64,000 bases of DNA from Streptomyces coeruleorubidus (GTDB lineage: Bacteria; Actinomycetota; Actinomycetes; Streptomycetales; Streptomycetaceae), in NCBI RefSeq assembly GCF_008705135.1, contig NZ_CP023694.1, positions 1,116,001-1,180,000 of the forward strand, in the 5' to 3' direction. A model generated the notes under the pieces. The model did no database searches. It saw nothing but the letters and a program-made list of their open reading frames with translations, and was not told where the DNA came from. Made by a program: the position numbers and the translations under genes. This document shows positions 34,930 to 42,865 of this stretch, piece by piece. Each line of letters starts with the position of its first letter. Within the stretch, counting starts at the first letter, position 1.

Positions 34930-35009
34930 GGACTGAGCCGACCCGTTCCAGGGGCGGAGAGCCGCCCGCCGAGCGAGCCCGGCCGGGGCCCCTCAGCGCC
35001 GTACAGCGC

Positions 35010-36500
35010 TCAGGCACCGACAAGCGGCGAACCAGACGGCGGCGTGCGGAGGGGGCGGGCGAGTTCCGCCAGGGCTCGTTCCAGGCCGTGCAGGTGGGCC
35101 AGGGCGGGTTCCGTCGCGGCGGAGTCGTCCGGCTGGAGGGAGACGTCTCCGCCGTCGGTGAGCGCCTCGACCGCGGCCTGGACGCGGTAGCAGGCGGCGG
35201 CCAGCCGGGCGTCGTGGGAGGCCTCCGGGTCCGCGGCGACGGCGACCAGGCCCCGGATCTCCCGGGCGCAGGCGTCGAGGAGGGCGAGCACGTGCCGGGC
35301 GCGTCGCTTGCGGCCGAGCATCGGGTTCAGCGGGTGCACCAGCGGCGCGACCGAGAGCCGTACCCGGGCGAGCAGCTGCTCCAGTTCCGCCACCCGTGGG
35401 GCGGGGTCGGCGTCGACCGCGCCCGCCAGGCGCCGGGCGGTCTCGGCGGTGCAGGCGTGGACACAGCGCAGGGCCCGCTGGATCCAGGCATCGTTCGTGG
35501 CGTGCGTGGTGACCGGCAGGACGAGGGCCACGGCCAGCGCGGCACACAGCGCGCCCACACCGGTCTCTGCAAGACGGAGCCCGAGCAGGCCGGGGTCCAG
35601 CACGCCCAGCAGGCCGTACAGCAAGCTGACCATGACCGTCACTGCCAGCATCATCCAGGAATACGAGACGGCGGCGGTGTAGAAGATGCCGAAGACACAG
35701 ACGGCGACCAGGGCGGCCGTCGGCGCGGGCGCGCCGTGCAGCGGGATGGCGACCAGCAGCCCGACGGCGATACCGATCACAGTTCCGAAGACCCGGCGGA
35801 AACCGCGGACCAGGGTTTCGCCGCGAGAAGCCGTGTTGACGAAGATCCACCAGACAGTACCGACGGCCCAGTACCAGCGCTCTTGGGAGAGCAGCTGCCC
35901 GACCAGAAGCGCGAGAGTCGAGGCAGCAGTGGCCTGGAAGGCCTGTCGGGTGGTGGGCCGCGCCAATCCGCTGCCGGGCAGGGCCGACGGGGCTGCCGCG
36001 GGTGGGGTGTGACGCTCGATGGGCCAGAGCACGAAGCGCGTGGCGCCGGCCGCGAAAAGGGCGAGGCCCACGGCAGTGTACAGCTCGGGCAGTTGAGCGG
36101 GAACCGCGTGCAGGAACTGTGTCATGAAGAAGTTCATGAACGCGAAGATCCCGAGCGCGTGGCCTCGCGGGCCCCAGCGGCGGGCGTAGACCCCACAGAA
36201 GACGACGGCCAGGAACGCGGCGTCGCGGGCCGGGGTGATGCCGTGCAGTGAGGTGGCGAGCGCCAGCACGGGGAATCCGGCGATGGGAAGCAGGGCGGTG
36301 GTGATCCGCTGGTCACGGACGGTCGCATCGGTGACCGTGAAGAGGGCGAGCAGTGCCGCGAGCCCTCCGGTGATCGATGCGGTGAGCGACAGCCCGCAGA
36401 GTTCGGAAACGGTGACGGCGGCGGCGACACCGATGACAGCGCGGGTCGCGTTCCGCAGCCTCAGGCGCCCCGGGTCCGGAGCCACGAACATCCTCTTCAC
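35010..36500 (-). CDS. FUSC family membrane transporter
   Basis: A 496-residue integral membrane protein with two hydrophobic blocks. The first (RAVIGVAAAVTVSELCGLSL to VGLALFAAGATRFVLW) contains GVYARRWGPRGHALGIFAFM. The second (LALLVGQLLSQERWYWAVGT to CAALAVALVLPVTT) contains NTASRGETLVRGFRRVFGTV, and a soluble C-terminal tail follows. This is the FUSC efflux layout; the substrate is unknown. I use the GTG at 36500; the ATG at 36491 is an alternative. A decayed relative lies at 42400-42770. The upstream region carries phased CCAATGG motifs. Confidence 0.87.
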   Translation of the reverse strand: MKRMFVAPDPGRLRLRNATRAVIGVAAAVTVSELCGLSLTASITGGLAALLALFTVTDATVRDQRITTALLPIAGFPVLALATSLHGITPARDAAFLAVVFCGVYARRWGPRGHALGIFAFMNFFMTQFLHAVPAQLPELYTAVGLALFAAGATRFVLWPIERHTPPAAAPSALPGSGLARPTTRQAFQATAASTLALLVGQLLSQERWYWAVGTVWWIFVNTASRGETLVRGFRRVFGTVIGIAVGLLVAIPLHGAPAPTAALVAVCVFGIFYTAAVSYSWMMLAVTVMVSLLYGLLGVLDPGLLGLRLAETGVGALCAALAVALVLPVTTHATNDAWIQRALRCVHACTAETARRLAGAVDADPAPRVAELEQLLARVRLSVAPLVHPLNPMLGRKRRARHVLALLDACAREIRGLVAVAADPEASHDARLAAACYRVQAAVEALTDGGDVSLQPDDSAATEPALAHLHGLERALAELARPLRTPPSGSPLVGA

Positions 36501-36654
36501 GGCGGTGCGCCGCCCCCCTCGCGGTGGTACGCGTCCTGCCCACGGTCGTCCCGGGTGGCGGGCAACAAGCAGGCACGACGAAGGCACCGCGGTCCGGACC
36601 CGGCCTCGTCGCCGTCCGGCGCTACGCGGCGCCGCAAGTACATGGATAGGACAA

Positions 36655-36755
36655 AGATAACCACCTCGGGGCCCAATGGCTCAACTGTCATCCCATTGAC
36701 TGTGCCAATGGCACAGATGATCAGTCTCGATCCCGGCCAATGGGAGGCCAATGGA
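36655..36755 (-). promoter_or_regulatory. FUSC promoter with four phased CCAATGG operators
   Basis: CCAATGG occurs at 36673, 36705, 36737 and 36748, that is, 32, 32 and 11 bp apart, which puts all four on nearly the same face of the helix. A related CCATTGA lies at 36693. The copy at 36701-36715 is a perfect 7-1-7 palindrome, TGTGCCAATGGCACA. On the minus strand TTGAGC (36684-36679) and TTATCT (36660-36655) with an 18-bp spacer form a promoter for the FUSC gene. The same palindrome half lies in front of the Lrp/AsnC gene at 42802-42815. Confidence 0.65.
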
Positions 36756-36779
36756 TCAGATTCGGCCAAGACCAGGGCA

Positions 36780-36970
36780 GCATCCCGGCCGGCTCCACCA
36801 CCGCCGGCACCGCCGTCGGCCCTCGTCCAGAACACCGCCTCCAGCGCCGGCTCCCAGAAGTGGACCCTCACCGACGCGGGCACGGTGCCCCCGTCGTCCA
36901 GTGGGGCAGCGCCAACCTCGACGACCAGCTCTGGAGGACGCCACCGCATGTCCGTCTGGGCGGAAATAAA
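36780..36970 (+). pseudogene. Relic of a ricin-type beta-trefoil (CBM13-like) domain
   Basis: Short matches to ricin B repeats occur in alternating frames: GSTTAGTAV, then LVQNTASSAGSQKWTLTDAG, then GAPVVQWGSANLDDQLW. Together these follow the QxW and VVQW patterns of a CBM13 domain from a secreted glycoside hydrolase, but frameshifts separate them and no start, signal peptide or catalytic domain remains. The assignment depends on short motifs. Confidence 0.5.
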
Positions 36971-37109
36971 CATGCTTGGTACAACAGCCGCCGGATGACG
37001 GTGATTCAAGTGGTGAAGGCTGTGTGGGTGCCCCGAACCCGTCCCGGTCGCCGACCGTCCCCTCGCTCCAGTCCAGCTGATTCATGCGTGACGCGGGCCG
37101 TTCTCGCCG

Positions 37110-37480
37110 GTCCACGGCTGGGGAGAGGCGGCCTGCGTGCGGCCATGGCCAACGCGTTCAAGGGCATCACGGAGACCCTGGTCCCCGACTACGTCGCCCC
37201 CTCCCACCGGGGCAAGGCCCAGGGCTTCGTGAAGGCCGGCGTCAGTCTCACGATCGTCGTCTCGTCCCTGATCAGCCTGCTCGTCGTCGACCGCAGGATC
37301 ACCCTGGCGTTCGCCATCCCGCCCGTCCTCATGCTGCTGCTGCTCGCCACGTCCTGGTTCTTCCTGGGCCGCCGGCACCACGCCGCCACGCTGTCGCACA
37401 CCGGTCAGCCTTCCGCCACCGAGACGCACCCCGTCGCGAAACGACCGTCCGCCGACTTCGCCTCACCCTGGGACGTCATC
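37110..37480 (+). pseudogene. MFS transporter relic, middle segment
   Basis: An open stretch reads AAMANAFKGITETLVPDYVA, PSHRGKAQGFVKAGVSLTIV, a membrane helix TIVVSSLISLLVVD and another AFAIPPVLMLLLLATSWFFL, ending in GRRHHAAT. This looks like the central loop and two helices of a drug-type MFS permease, with both ends missing. The frame breaks near 37480, where sequence of an unrelated family begins. Confidence 0.55.
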
Positions 37481-37489
37481 AAGGATTCG

Positions 37490-37745
37490 GGACCGACGCC
37501 GACCCGGCAGCTCTGCACGGCCTTCCCGTGCAACTGGTCATCGGCGAGAACGACACCGACGCAGCCGAGCTCGTACCGGACGACGAGCGCCGGCCCGTGA
37601 CCGCGGGGGCCAACCGCATGGAATGTATCAACGCGCTGCGCGCCAACTGGCGCGAACACGGCATCGACGCACGCCTCGACATCGTGCCCGGCACCGGCCA
37701 CAACCACTTCGCGGTCCTCCCCGCGGTCCAGCGGTTCCTCGAAAC
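37490..37745 (+). pseudogene. Alpha/beta-hydrolase relic, C-terminal segment
   Basis: A different frame gives LHGLPVQLVIGENDTDAAEL, MECINALRANWREHGIDARL and DIVPGTGHNHFAVLPAVQRF. This is the strand with the acid (GENDTD) and the catalytic His segment (GTGHNHF) of an alpha/beta-hydrolase. The nucleophile half is absent. The fragment sits between two MFS pieces, which shows that rearrangement occurred. Confidence 0.55.
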
Positions 37746-37942
37746 GCATGTTCGCGGCGGCGGCGGGCGCCGTGTTCTTCCGCGGCGGCGCCACCAGTTC
37801 CGGACTGCATGCCATGGCCTGGTTGCTCATCGGTGTGGCCGCTGTGTTCCTGGCCCTGTGCACAGCCGACCGGTCGCTGGGCCGCGTCGGCACACCACCA
37901 GGCGACACGAGCCCCGCTCTCCGCGAAAGGACTTCCCCGTAG
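37745..37942 (+). pseudogene. MFS transporter relic, C-terminal segment
   Basis: The frame starting near 37748 reads MFAAAAGAVFFRGGATSSGL, HAMAWLLIGVAAVFLALCTA and DRSLGRVGTPPGD. It resembles the last helix and tail of an MFS permease. It may belong to the same ancestral gene as the segment at 37110-37480, interrupted by the hydrolase fragment. The following 130 bp up to the thioesterase contain only its regulatory region. Confidence 0.45.
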
Positions 37943-38022
37943 CCGTCGTACGTCAGTCGCGCACCGTGTGGACCACAGGGACCTGCCATGCAGGTGCCGA
38001 TCCGAAGTCCCGGGTCGACGGC

Positions 38023-38059
38023 CTGAGTTAACGTTGATAACTTGTCGTACTCAACTCAG
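38023..38059 (+). promoter_or_regulatory. Nested inverted repeats upstream of the thioesterase/TetR operon
   Basis: CTGAGTT (38023-38029) and AACTCAG (38053-38059) form a 7-bp inverted repeat. Inside the same stretch AGTTA (38026-38030) and TAACT (38038-38042) form another. They lie just upstream of the ribosome binding site and are a plausible site for the TetR protein encoded downstream. Confidence 0.45.
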
Positions 38060-38072
38060 ATGGGAGCAGCCC

Positions 38073-38477
38073 GTGCCCACACTCGAAGCCGAAGACGTCT
38101 ACGCGCTCGCGCCGTACGCCAAGACCCTCGGAGTCGTGTTCGACGAGATGACGGCATCCGGCGTTCGAGCCACGCTGGCGCACGATCTCTCGCTCTCCAC
38201 AGTGGGCGGTGCCCTCCATGGGGGCGCGTTGATGGGACTCGCCGATGTGAGCGGTGCCGTGTGCGCCGCCCTCAACGGTCCGGCCGGCGCCGCACCGGCC
38301 ACCGTGGAGTCGACCACGCACTTCCTTCGGCCGGCACACACAGACGTCGTCGCGACAGCTCGTCCCCTGCGTGTGGGTCGCAACACCGTCGTCGAGGTCG
38401 ACGTGCACGATGCCGAAGGGGAACTGTGCGCCCGGGTGACCCAGGTCGTCACCAGCGTCAAACCGAAGACATCCTGA
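38073..38477 (+). CDS. PaaI/hotdog-fold thioesterase
   Basis: A 134-residue hotdog-fold protein. PYAKTLGVVFDEMTASGVRA is followed by the signature GGALHGGALMGLADVSGAVC, the HGG motif of the PaaI type with a catalytic Asp in LADVSG. It ends in STTHFLRPAHTDVVATARPL. It would hydrolyse an acyl- or aryl-CoA. The GTG at 38073 has GGGAGC 5 nt upstream. The TetR gene follows 28 bp downstream, so the two probably form an autoregulated operon. Confidence 0.85.
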   Translation: MPTLEAEDVYALAPYAKTLGVVFDEMTASGVRATLAHDLSLSTVGGALHGGALMGLADVSGAVCAALNGPAGAAPATVESTTHFLRPAHTDVVATARPLRVGRNTVVEVDVHDAEGELCARVTQVVTSVKPKTS

Positions 38478-38505
38478 TGCCGCTCTCGTCCGAAGGCACC
38501 TTGCT

Positions 38506-39150
38506 GTGACCGGATCCCGCGTTCGTGCCGCCAAGGGCCAGGGCGGCCTGCTCCGCGACCAGCTTCTCGACATCGCCGACCAGTTGCTCGAAGACGGTGG
38601 CGCCGACGCTCTTACGATTCGCGCGGTGGCGACAAGCGCGGGAGTCACCCCGCCGGCCGTCTACCTCCACTTCGCCTCGAAGAGGGAACTCGTCCACGCC
38701 ACGTGCCTGCGTGTGTGGAGTTCACTGTTCATCGAGTTGGAAGCAGTGTCCCGGGAGGTCCCGGACCCGGTGACGGCGCTCTACGAAACCTGCGTCGCCT
38801 ACATCGCGTTCGGGCTTCGCCACCCCTCCCAGTACCGACTGGTGATGGATGGCGAGGCCACCGAGGCCAGTCGCCGGAACGAGGACGCGTGTTTCCGCTA
38901 TTTCCGGGACAAGGTCGCAGCCTGTGCCGATGCCGGAGTACCGGTGGAGAGCACCACCGAAACCGCCAGACTGCTGTGTGCCGGCGTGCACGGCGCGGTT
39001 TGTCTCCTGATCCACCAGGAACGTGACGCATGGCCTCCGGACACCGCTCGCTATGCCACCCGGGCGGCGTCCTCAGCCGTGCACGGCGCTCTGCTCACCG
39101 CGTCTCACCCATCCCGGCCCTCGATGTCCGCCGTGATGCGGTCGGGCTGA
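38506..39150 (+). CDS. TetR family transcriptional regulator
   Basis: A 214-residue regulator. The HTH reads QLLDIADQLLEDGGADALTI, RAVATSAGVTPPAVYLHFAS, KRELVHATCLRVWSSLF. The C-terminal domain includes ALYETCVAYIAFGLRHPSQY and RLLCAGVHGAVCLLI, like the TetR_C_33 group. The GTG at 38506 has GAAGG upstream. It lies directly downstream of the thioesterase gene and may bind the nested repeats at 38023-38059. Confidence 0.88.
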   Translation: MTGSRVRAAKGQGGLLRDQLLDIADQLLEDGGADALTIRAVATSAGVTPPAVYLHFASKRELVHATCLRVWSSLFIELEAVSREVPDPVTALYETCVAYIAFGLRHPSQYRLVMDGEATEASRRNEDACFRYFRDKVAACADAGVPVESTTETARLLCAGVHGAVCLLIHQERDAWPPDTARYATRAASSAVHGALLTASHPSRPSMSAVMRSG

Positions 39151-39416
39151 ACCAGGTTCGAAGACGGACGCGGACATGGGTGACTACCAGGTCGTCGTCA
39201 CCACAGGGATGGCCTGGAGAGACGAGGCGCTCGCACACGCCGAGCGCACGGGGCGCGGATCGGGCCCGCTGCTCACCCGCGACGCACGGTCGGCCACACC
39301 GCTCCTGCCCACCTTGCGTGCTCACGACTCGGACACCACGTGGACGGCCGCCGAGCCCCAGACTCTGCGTCGAAGAGCCCCGGAGCCCGCGCCAGGAGGA
39401 ACGGGGTGTCACGGCC
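39151..39416. other. Gene-free gap with an unassignable open frame
   Basis: The 266 bp between the TetR gene and the LacI relic hold an open frame from an ATG at 39176 (MGDYQVVVTTGMAWRDEALA). No family is recognised, no ribosome binding site precedes it, and the frame runs into the antisense of the LacI relic. It may be another worn fragment. Confidence 0.4.
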
Positions 39417-39740
39417 TCACAGGCGTGGCGCGGCCGTGGAACCCCGCTCCACCAGCCTGGTTCGCAGCACAGTCCGCTTACGGCCGCCCCCGGCGATGCG
39501 GTCCAACAGCATGACGGCGGCCTGCCGGCCCTTCTCCACGATCGGCTGGCGGATCGTGGAGAGGTCGGTCAGGGCGGCCACGGGCGCGTCGTCGTAACCG
39601 ATCACCGAGACATCGTCCGGAACCGCCATCCCGCGGTCCCGCGCCACGCGTATGGCGGCCGCCGCGTGCACATCGGACAACGCGACGACCGCCGTCACCT
39701 CGGCGTCTTCCCACAGGGTCCGGGCTGCACCCGAACAACC
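39417..39740 (-). pseudogene. LacI-family regulator relic, C-terminal third
   Basis: About 110 residues survive: RTLWEDAEVTAVVALSDVHA, AAAIRVARDRGMAVPDDVSV, IGYDDAPVAALTDLSTIRQP and IVEKGRQAAVMLLDRIAGGG. This is the effector-domain end of a LacI/GalR protein, with the IGYDD strand and the TTIRQP-type motif. The HTH and about 220 residues are missing. The relic abuts the 3' end of a lipoprotein gene. Confidence 0.75.
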
Positions 39741-39757
39741 ACGTGCTGGCGCCGGCG

Positions 39758-40660
39758 TCACCGGACGCGGTCGGCGGCCGCCTTCCAGATGGCTGCGAGG
39801 CGCCGTAGCTGGAGCTTGTCAGTGGTGCGCAGCGTCTGCGCGTGGTCGCGGCGCAGGGCCAGGACGGTGGAGGGAACGTGGACTTCGGCGCCGCAGTCGC
39901 CGTCCGCCACGGCGACGGCGATCTCCCGGTCTCGCAGGGCGGTGGTGACGCCCTTGGCGCGGTAGGCGGCCTTGAGCTGATCGTAGGCCGTGTCGGGGGA
40001 CGCGTAGGTGTATCCCTTGCCGCGCATACATGTCCGCCAGTCGTTCATGGCCCTGCGGTACTTCGGGGACTTCTCCACGCGGGGGCTGAGCTCGCTGTTC
40101 AGATTCTGCGGGAAGTAGGCGACGGAGACCCAGTCGTCCAGGCTTCCGTAAAGAGACGTACGGCTCTTCGCCTCACAGCCACGCGCCGAGAAAGTGATGT
40201 TCCGGCCGCCCCCGAACCTCATCTCGCGGAAGTCGGTGGTGTCTCCTCGCAGAGCTTTCATGTATGCGTCGGCATTCTTCTTCGACAGTCCGGCCACGTA
40301 GGCGTCGTTGGTCGCGGCGCCGGCGGTTTCCTTGTCGGAGCCGTACTGAGAAGCGAGTCCGTAGCCCCTGGCGCGTCGCTCCTTCATGTTCAGGGAGCGT
40401 TCCTCATCGGATTCGGCCACCGGGGCCGACACTTCGGCACGGTAGCGGAACCCCTTCGCTTTCATGCACGCCGATATGAGTTTCGATTCCGCGTTCGCGA
40501 GATCGACATTGGACCGGGTGAAGGACCCGGAACGGGTGAGGAGGTCGAGTTCGACGCCGGTGAGTTCGACGCCGGTCGCATCACTGTCTGTGGCGGATGT
40601 CCCGCAGGCGCTCAGTGCGAGGACGCCCGCCATCGCGCAGGCGAGCGAGGCAAGTCGCAT
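39758..40660 (-). CDS. Putative lipoprotein of unknown function
   Basis: A 300-residue protein with a lipoprotein signal, MRLASLACAMAGVLALSAC, whose LSAC lipobox fixes the start at 40660. The mature part is polar, with scattered Cys in patterns such as LISACMKAKGFRY, RGCEAKS and DWRTCMRGKGYTY. The paired CMKAKGF and CMRGKGY motifs look like an internal duplication. The short direct repeat GVELTGVELD follows the signal. No known domain is recognised. It lies downstream of the I36 gene on the same strand, 106 bp away. Confidence 0.75.
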   Translation of the reverse strand: MRLASLACAMAGVLALSACGTSATDSDATGVELTGVELDLLTRSGSFTRSNVDLANAESKLISACMKAKGFRYRAEVSAPVAESDEERSLNMKERRARGYGLASQYGSDKETAGAATNDAYVAGLSKKNADAYMKALRGDTTDFREMRFGGGRNITFSARGCEAKSRTSLYGSLDDWVSVAYFPQNLNSELSPRVEKSPKYRRAMNDWRTCMRGKGYTYASPDTAYDQLKAAYRAKGVTTALRDREIAVAVADGDCGAEVHVPSTVLALRRDHAQTLRTTDKLQLRRLAAIWKAAADRVR

Positions 40661-40766
40661 GGTGCCCGGACCCTCTCGGTCGTTGATGGGAAGGCGGAGG
40701 TGAGATGCGGTGTCCGCGGACGGTTGCCCGCGGACACCTTGGAACGGCAGGTACCCTGAGCCCGGA

Positions 40767-41258
40767 TTACGGCACAGGGCCGCCGCAGGTCGCGCTCGTA
40801 CCGCCAGAGGCCGTGCCCCAGCTGTTCGAGGAGACGGCGTTGTTGAACGTGGAGTTGAAGTTCCCGCCTGTGCCGCGGAGGACCCAGCCCGCGGTGCCGG
40901 AGTAGGACTTCCCGGTCCAGACGACGGCTTCGCAGCTGTTTCCGTTGTTGTAGTCCGAGGACGCGCAGTTGTCCCAGTTGTCGTTGGGACAGTCGCCGCG
41001 GTAGAAGACGGACCAGTCGGCGTTCCTACCGGAAAGCTCGCCCGGATTTCCCGCCGGCGAATAACCGGCGTTCGGCCAGAAGCAGAAGTTTCCTGAACTG
41101 CATCCGGACGGCGCGGCAGCGATCTTCACCGACTTGAATGCCGCCGCGGAAACCTGGTTCTGCTGATCGGAGCCGTTCGCCGAACTGGCCGCCGAGGTAC
41201 CGGCCATGGCACCGAGCAGGAGGACCACTCCTGCGATCATGGCCAATATACGCCTCAT
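40767..41258 (-). CDS. Secreted peptidase inhibitor family I36 protein
   Basis: A 163-residue exported protein. The signal peptide (ILAMIAGVVLLLGAMAGTSA) is followed by a beta/gamma-crystallin-like I36 domain: CSSGNFCFWPNAGYSPAGN, ADWSVFYRGDC, NCASSDYNNGNSCEAVVW and TGKSYSGTAGWVLRGTGGNF. Its Cys pattern suits SMPI-type metalloprotease inhibitors. The ATG at 41258 follows GGGGGAAAG. It is divergent from the ArsR/DUF5937 gene. Confidence 0.87.
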   Translation of the reverse strand: MRRILAMIAGVVLLLGAMAGTSAASSANGSDQQNQVSAAAFKSVKIAAAPSGCSSGNFCFWPNAGYSPAGNPGELSGRNADWSVFYRGDCPNDNWDNCASSDYNNGNSCEAVVWTGKSYSGTAGWVLRGTGGNFNSTFNNAVSSNSWGTASGGTSATCGGPVP

Positions 41259-41367
41259 CTTTCCCCCTTACTCTTCGAGTTGGTCGCCTTCACTATTGCC
41301 AACCTCCACCCCACTGGCCATGCTGTGTCGCCAGGAGGAAAAAGCCGTGGTCGCAAGGGGGAACGGC

Positions 41368-42369
41368 GTGCTCCGAATTCACTTCACGGACGCTGACCTG
41401 GCGAGAACCCGGGTGGCCACGGCACCCGACGCACTCTGGGAGGTGGCCGCGAGCCTGCACCGCTTCCAGACCCGCGCGGGCCGTTGGGCGTACGCCGGGT
41501 GGTACCGGACCACCTATGCCCGATTACGTGAGCGGCAACTCGACCGCATCGTGCGCGAGGTGCTGCTGCCGCTGTTTCCGAGAGCCCGGTACTTTCCTGA
41601 CTTCCTGACGCCCAGCCAACCGGGTTGTGGCGGCGAGGGGCTGGACGCCGGGCTCGACGCCATCGTGTCCACACCGGCCGGCCGGGTAGGCCGCGAACTG
41701 GCCCTGCTCGACCGGAGAGTCGGAGCTCCGGCGTGGGTACGACGGCTGACCGGCACGCAGGAGCGCCGGGACCTCGTGGCCACGATCCGCTCCTACCACG
41801 ACGTCGCCGTGCGGCCGTTCGCCGACCAGATCCACGCGCGTCTGGAGGCGAAGCGGTCGTCGTCCTGCCGCGACCTCCTCGCTGGGGGCGTCCAGGGGAT
41901 GCTGGCCGGGCTCGGCCCGACCATGCGCTGGCAGCCTCCGGTCCTCCACGTCCGCTACGCGGAAGACCGGGACCTGCATCTGGGCGGCCGGGGCATCCGG
42001 CTCGTCCCGTCCTACTTCTGCTGGGACAACCCCGTCAGCCTGGCCGACCCCCGGCTACCGCCCGTGCTGCTCTGCCCCTTGCTGCACGAACCGGCCGCGG
42101 CGACCCTCACCACCCCGCTGACCGCACTGCTCGGGCGTACCCGGGCGACCGTACTGCGCGTCGCGGCGTCGGGAGCGGGCGCCACCACCGGGGAGATCGC
42201 CCGCGCAGCGGGGATCTCCCCGTCCTCCGTAAGCAAACACGTCGGGGTCCTGCGCGGTGCGGGACTGCTGATCAGCAGCCGACACGGCGGGAACGTTCTG
42301 CACACCCTCACACCGGCCGGTCTGTCCATGCTCCGCGCCGACGCCCGAGCCTCGACGGCCGCCCCCTGA
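41368..42369 (+). CDS. ArsR-type winged-helix regulator with DUF5937 domain
   Basis: A 333-residue regulator. The N-terminal 220 residues or so are a DUF5937-like domain starting VLRIHFTDADLARTRVA and containing VRPFADQIHARLEA and FCWDNPVSLADPRLPPVLL. The C-terminal winged helix reads RATVLRVAASGAGATTGEIA, RAAGISPSSVSKHVGVLRGA and GLLISSRHGGNVLHTLTPAG. The GTG at 41368 has AGGGGGA about 5 nt upstream. Targets are unknown; the divergent I36 gene is the nearest candidate. Confidence 0.87.
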   Translation: MLRIHFTDADLARTRVATAPDALWEVAASLHRFQTRAGRWAYAGWYRTTYARLRERQLDRIVREVLLPLFPRARYFPDFLTPSQPGCGGEGLDAGLDAIVSTPAGRVGRELALLDRRVGAPAWVRRLTGTQERRDLVATIRSYHDVAVRPFADQIHARLEAKRSSSCRDLLAGGVQGMLAGLGPTMRWQPPVLHVRYAEDRDLHLGGRGIRLVPSYFCWDNPVSLADPRLPPVLLCPLLHEPAAATLTTPLTALLGRTRATVLRVAASGAGATTGEIARAAGISPSSVSKHVGVLRGAGLLISSRHGGNVLHTLTPAGLSMLRADARASTAAP

Positions 42370-42399
42370 GCGAAGGCTGCGGGTGCGTACCGGCGGCAC

Positions 42400-42770
42400 G
42401 CAAGCCGCGGACCAGGCTCTCGCCGCGCGAGGTGGTGTGGTCACCCGGGCCAGCCCGCTGCCGCCCGGCGGGGCGGGCACGGCGGCCGGGGGGCAGGCGG
42501 CGCTCGTAGCACCACAGCCCGAAGCGCACCTCCGGCGGCGGCGAGAACGGACAGCGGGACCCCGGCGTACAGCTCGGGCAACTGGTCCGTGGTGGCGTGC
42601 AGGAACCGGGCCACGAAGAAGGTCATGAACACGAACACGCCGAGGCTGTGCCCGCGCGGACCCAGCGGCGCGCGTACACGCCGGCGCCGACCACGGCGAG
42701 GAAGGTGCGATTCCGGGCCACCGGGTGGTGGTCCGCAGCGCCATCGACGCCTCACTGTCACCATCTCGGA
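42400..42770 (-). pseudogene. FUSC transporter relic with frameshifts
   Basis: Three minus-strand frames give successive pieces of a FUSC protein. PVARNRTFLAVVGAGVYARR is followed, after a one-base loss near 42660, by GPRGHSLGVFVFMTFFVARF, LHATTDQLPELYAGVPLSV and LAAAGGALRAVVL. Another shift then gives RFGLWCYERR and TTSRGESLVRGL. Each aligns in order with the intact FUSC at 35010-36500 (GVYARRWGPRGHALGIFAFM, LPELYTAVGLALFAAGATRF, NTASRGETLVRGF), and the stretch between the last two pieces is deleted. Confidence 0.78.
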
Positions 42771-42795
42771 CGCCACCGGCTCAACAGCCTCCTTC

Positions 42796-42815
42796 TAGAC
42801 TGGGCCATTGGCACA
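42796..42815 (+). promoter_or_regulatory. -10 box and CCATTGG operator in front of the Lrp/AsnC gene
   Basis: TAGACT at 42796-42801 is a candidate -10 box. GGGCCATTGGCACA at 42802-42815 follows immediately, covering the expected transcription start. On the other strand it reads TGTGCCAATGGCCC, sharing 12 of 15 bases with the palindrome at 36701-36715 in front of the intact FUSC gene. It is probably the autoregulatory site of the Lrp/AsnC protein. Confidence 0.6.
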
Positions 42816-42865
42816 GCCGGAGCGGCCGGAAGGCGGCCGCGGCAGAGCCACGAGGAGGGCACCGC

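Noticed and set aside
36497..37009. Minus-strand frame upstream of FUSC beginning MNHRHPAAVV
   Set aside because: It overlaps the operator cluster and the lectin relic, has no family match and has no plausible ribosome binding site.
39176..39514. Small open frame starting MGDYQVVVTTG
   Set aside because: No ribosome binding site and no recognised family, and it runs into the antisense of the LacI relic. It is reported only as an unresolved gap.
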